Source: Alviniconcha marisindica (taxonomy: Eukaryota; Mollusca; Gastropoda; Provannidae). From it: a DNA stretch of 64,000 nt. The translations under genes were made by a program, and so were the position numbers. Location of the stretch: positions 272,501-336,500 of the forward strand of contig JABMCL010001901.1 of assembly GCA_018857735.1 (NCBI GenBank). The letters are read 5' to 3'. Shown here piece by piece: positions 61,252 to 64,000 of this stretch. The notes beneath the pieces are model-generated. The model saw only the letters and a program-made list of their open reading frames with translations. It was not told the origin of the DNA and made no database searches. How positions within the stretch are numbered: the stretch's first letter is position 1; every line of letters begins with the position of its first letter.

Positions 61252-61775
61252 TCAGAGCCTCCGCTAGACTGTTGAGACTATCGGTACGCTGTACCGGCAA
61301 CAAAGAAATATTCCGGTACCAACCCTCAGTCAACCGGTACAGTCTTTCCATTGAAAAGGTTAGTTTTATTAATGTTTTTCAGCATGTGTAGGCGCCACTG
61401 ACGTTTGACCTAGATCTAGTTTCCGAGTAACGACATGCACGTTCTTCAGTGCTGATGTGGGAAAAACAATTGATCTTGTACCAGTTGACGACTCACCCTT
61501 TACAGACTGTTATCAAACTCAGTTTTGTTGCCAATATCAGTGAAAGTTTTCGCGTTCACTGTTTTGCTTGCTGAACCTCACAGGAAGTGATTCTGTTTAG
61601 CAGGAGCTTCCACTTGCTTCAGGACCCAGGGTACAGAGTATGATCTCTAAGAAGTCACACAAAACGCTCAGTTTCAGCCGGTACTTGGTACCGGCGACTT
61701 CTTCTTTTTTAAACCGGTACTGGGGAAACATTTACCGGTAAAAACTGGCATATGCCGGTCTAGCGGAGGCTCTGA
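61252..61775. mobile_element. Non-autonomous DNA element with 18-bp perfect terminal inverted repeats
   Basis: TCAGAGCCTCCGCTAGAC (61252-61269) is the exact reverse complement of 61758-61775. The flanking bases TGTC occur directly outside both ends, consistent with a short target-site duplication. Alternatively, with CAGAG...CTCTG as ends, ATGTCT/ATGTCC flank. The interior is rich in CCGGTAC-type palindromes and has no transposase frame. The CAGAG end and internal palindromes resemble a hAT-like MITE. Confidence 0.78.
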
Positions 61776-61847
61776 TGTCCATGATAGAGAAACTGTCAGA
61801 GATGGTGTTAGAGAAAATGTTCCCGATACTGTTACAGGCGACACGAC

Positions 61848-61848
<1 letters not shown>

Positions 61849-61889
<41 letters not shown>
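61849..61889. repeat. 41-base C run
   Basis: Perfect homopolymer, the longest in the window. Confidence 0.9.
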
Positions 61890-61890
<1 letters not shown>

Positions 61891-62008
61891 TCCACATCTC
61901 GGGTCACAACGACAACCATACAACAACCAACCTGTTTTAAAAGCTGCAGGGAAAGCAACACTACCACTATATCGACAAGGTAACTAAATAAAAAATAAAA
62001 AATAAAAT

Positions 62009-62850
62009 AACGCCCAGTCAACCTGCAGGACAAAACATAGATACATTAAACATTGCTTCATAAATTATATTAAATCAACTAGAAGTCCAACAAATCCATA
62101 GTGTTAAGTAAAAATTAAACTTGATCAATACTTAATCAGTAAACTTGATCAATACTTAATCAATGACAATCTATTGAAACTATTAATTTCTCCAGAAAGT
62201 CGAAGGAGAAATATCTTTGAACAGCATCTTCAAGGAATGTGTTTTAAAGAATCTTTCTCTAGCATCCGCAACTGAATCTGAACAGTACAACAAAACACAT
62301 TCTACTAAAAGCAACTCGTTATGCGAAATATAAAAGTGTGATTCTTCTTCTTTTATCAAGAAGTGACTCATGTATGACTGGCAAATGTGTTATCGGGGCA
62401 GAATAGTCTCTTTAATTCTGTTAGAACGACATGAAGGAACTGTCTGTTTACTTTGGGATTGGTCTTGTGCGGTTTGTTTAGGGGATGCGTATCCCGCTCA
62501 TTTTGCAATGTAATTATTCAAACGTGGTTTCAAATCAGAGAAAGGAATGTACTCATCTGATACGTCACCATCGAGGGCATCCTTGGCAGCAGAGTCTGCT
62601 GCCAAATTGCCACTAATGCCTACATGGCCAGGGAGCCAGACGAAAACAACCTCCTTTCCATCTTTTATCAAATCCGAACGCAGTGCATGAATTGTTCTTA
62701 GAATAGGACGGTCATATTTTATGTTATGTACAGCCTGAGGAGAAGACAGAATCAGGAAATACTTCTTCTGTGGACGGTAGACGTACCGAAGAGCTAAAAG
62801 GACAGTATATACCGACAGGAAGACTGGAAGCAAAAGGTGAACTCACACAC
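62009..62850 (-). mobile_element. LINE remnant: RNase H domain, zinc-knuckle-like tail, 3' tag
   Basis: The minus-strand frame at 62833-62498 encodes an RNase H domain: the segment ILRTIHALRSDLIKDG, then VVFVWLPGHVGISGN and AADSAAKDALDG. A second frame (62371-62183) encodes SHFLIKEEESHFYISH and VEHILLYC-like residues, which match the C-terminal region of these elements. A stop after NNYIAK separates the two, so the copy is inactive. The 3' end carries GTTGACTGGGCGTTATTT at about 62022-62005. Confidence 0.82.
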
Positions 62851-63912
62851 AGCTCACACTGATGACGATAGATGGCCTGTCATCATAAGCTGCACTGTCA
62901 CAGGTGCACACACAACTACACAGAACGACTGAAAGGACAAATTTCCCCGTCTGCTAGCCGACATATCACGCGCGAAAACCACTTTAAGCCCAAAAGAAAA
63001 GTGTTCTTCTCAATCTCGGACAGCACGACAAGCATCCATCACCTGCTAAGTGTTAGTACTGTCCTCAAAGTCCAAGACGCACGTAAGCACAGCTAGGGAA
63101 GATGGTTAAGGTTGAAGACCGGAGACACGAGTATGTGTAAACACACCCAGCATCGCCACTGACAACGGAAAATGGCAGCAGGTGGTCGACGGTCACATCT
63201 GTGCGCTACAGCTAAAAGAGCAGCACGCTTCAAGATCAAATCGGTCACTTGTAAACACACGGTCGGCAACTGCAGCGCCACGCATTAGGGGAAAAGAAGA
63301 AGAAAAATCCAGCCAATTTAACGAGGCAGTCGCCAGTCTTGGTCTGCAAGATTGTATATATCGCCGCAATGAAAAGGCGGCATGAATAATATGACGAGTC
63401 ATACAAGCAGTGCTTCGTTTGTTGTTGTTGTGTGTTTGTTTGTTTGTTTAAGAAGGCAAGCTATGATCATTGCACTGACGAGTCGGCTTCAAAACAAAAC
63501 CATTGAAAGGAATCGGATTTTCTTTCCACTGGCTTTAAAAATCAAAGAATGAATCGAAATCACCTTTTAGATGCGTGTGTCTATTTTTCTGTTGCTCAAA
63601 CAAACGATCAATATAACAAACACAGAAACTGTTGAGTCCCGAAATACAAAGATATTATGTTGTTGTTGTGGGGTGGGGGGAGGGGGGGGGAAAGGGGGGG
63701 GAGGAGGGAAGGGTTAAAGTACGCAATGACTTTCAATTCTTTCATCAACCCATTCTTTACTACCACGAGTAAACGACAACGTTTCATATTTCTTATCCCA
63801 GGGCAATATTTCCCACTCCGGAGTGAAAAACGTCATTGTCAGGTGAACAATGAAAAACGCATTCGTCCAAATACTGCTGATCAGCCCAAAGTCCGTGGGG
63901 CGTGAAGACCTC

Positions 63913-63972
63913 TGACGTCAGCGGCAGACAACGTCAATGTCAACGTCCGCCGGCACAGCGCGGTTTATTTAA
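63913..63972 (+). promoter_or_regulatory. Possible promoter at window end
   Basis: A perfect TGACGTCA (63913-63920) is followed by GC-rich sequence and TTTATTTAA (63964-63972). No start codon context or exon can be confirmed before the window ends. Confidence 0.25.
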
Positions 63973-64000
63973 CTCCATGTAAGACTGCCAGACGCTCGCT

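Overview
This is an animal (metazoan) nuclear sequence, most likely from a mollusc and probably a gastropod. The evidence is one intron-rich gene with GT-AG splice sites, several decayed non-LTR retrotransposons, SINE-like copies, and a very heavy load of CA/GT, GTGC and GA microsatellites, homopolymer G/C runs and minisatellites. The species assignment is an inference from repeat content and protein type; no marker gene fixes it.

The one protein-coding gene I can reconstruct is complexin (cpx), on the minus strand. It has four coding exons: 40582-40528, 25903-25737, 23993-23855 and 5041-4938. Every junction is GT-AG and every phase agrees (1, 0, 1). The joined frame is 154 codons plus a stop. 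It carries the conserved complexin N-terminus, an accessory/central helix with all four SNARE-contact positions, and a C-terminal CAAX box (CVLQ). The gene spans 35.6 kb, so most of the window is its introns (14.6, 1.7 and 18.8 kb). The segment 1-4937 is 3' flank or 3' UTR, and 40583-64000 is 5' flank.

The most unusual feature is in intron 2 (24.1-25.1 kb). The splice acceptor and first ~20 coding bases of exon 3 have been amplified into about nine irregularly spaced copies. Five of these still have an intact AG placed exactly as in the real exon. One of the five also has a GT 18 nt downstream and could act as a 6-codon microexon.

The rest is repeat landscape. Long composite minisatellite arrays lie at 2.16-4.42, 11.67-12.19, 14.54-15.15, 26.24-27.66, 33.13-33.63, 34.73-36.61, 47.04-47.78, 48.64-49.19 and 55.46-58.69 kb. 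Several show higher-order repeat structure (250 bp, 216 bp, 321 bp). LINE remnants lie at 0.15-0.66, 1.16-1.25, 27.20-27.50, 28.68-29.38, 52.60-53.30, 59.59-61.13 and 62.01-62.85 kb. One SINE-like family occurs three times (16.1, 26.8, 32.5 kb). tRNA-derived SINEs lie at 10.2-10.45 and 55.06-55.37 kb. A 524-bp terminal-inverted-repeat element lies at 61.25-61.78 kb. Two insertions into the 75-bp array at 26.46-27.66 kb have sharp junctions that define the ends of one SINE-like element and one LINE tail.

No rRNA, intact tRNA, CRISPR or prokaryotic feature is present. Between 40.6 and 64 kb I recognise no conserved host exon apart from a possible promoter at the extreme right end.
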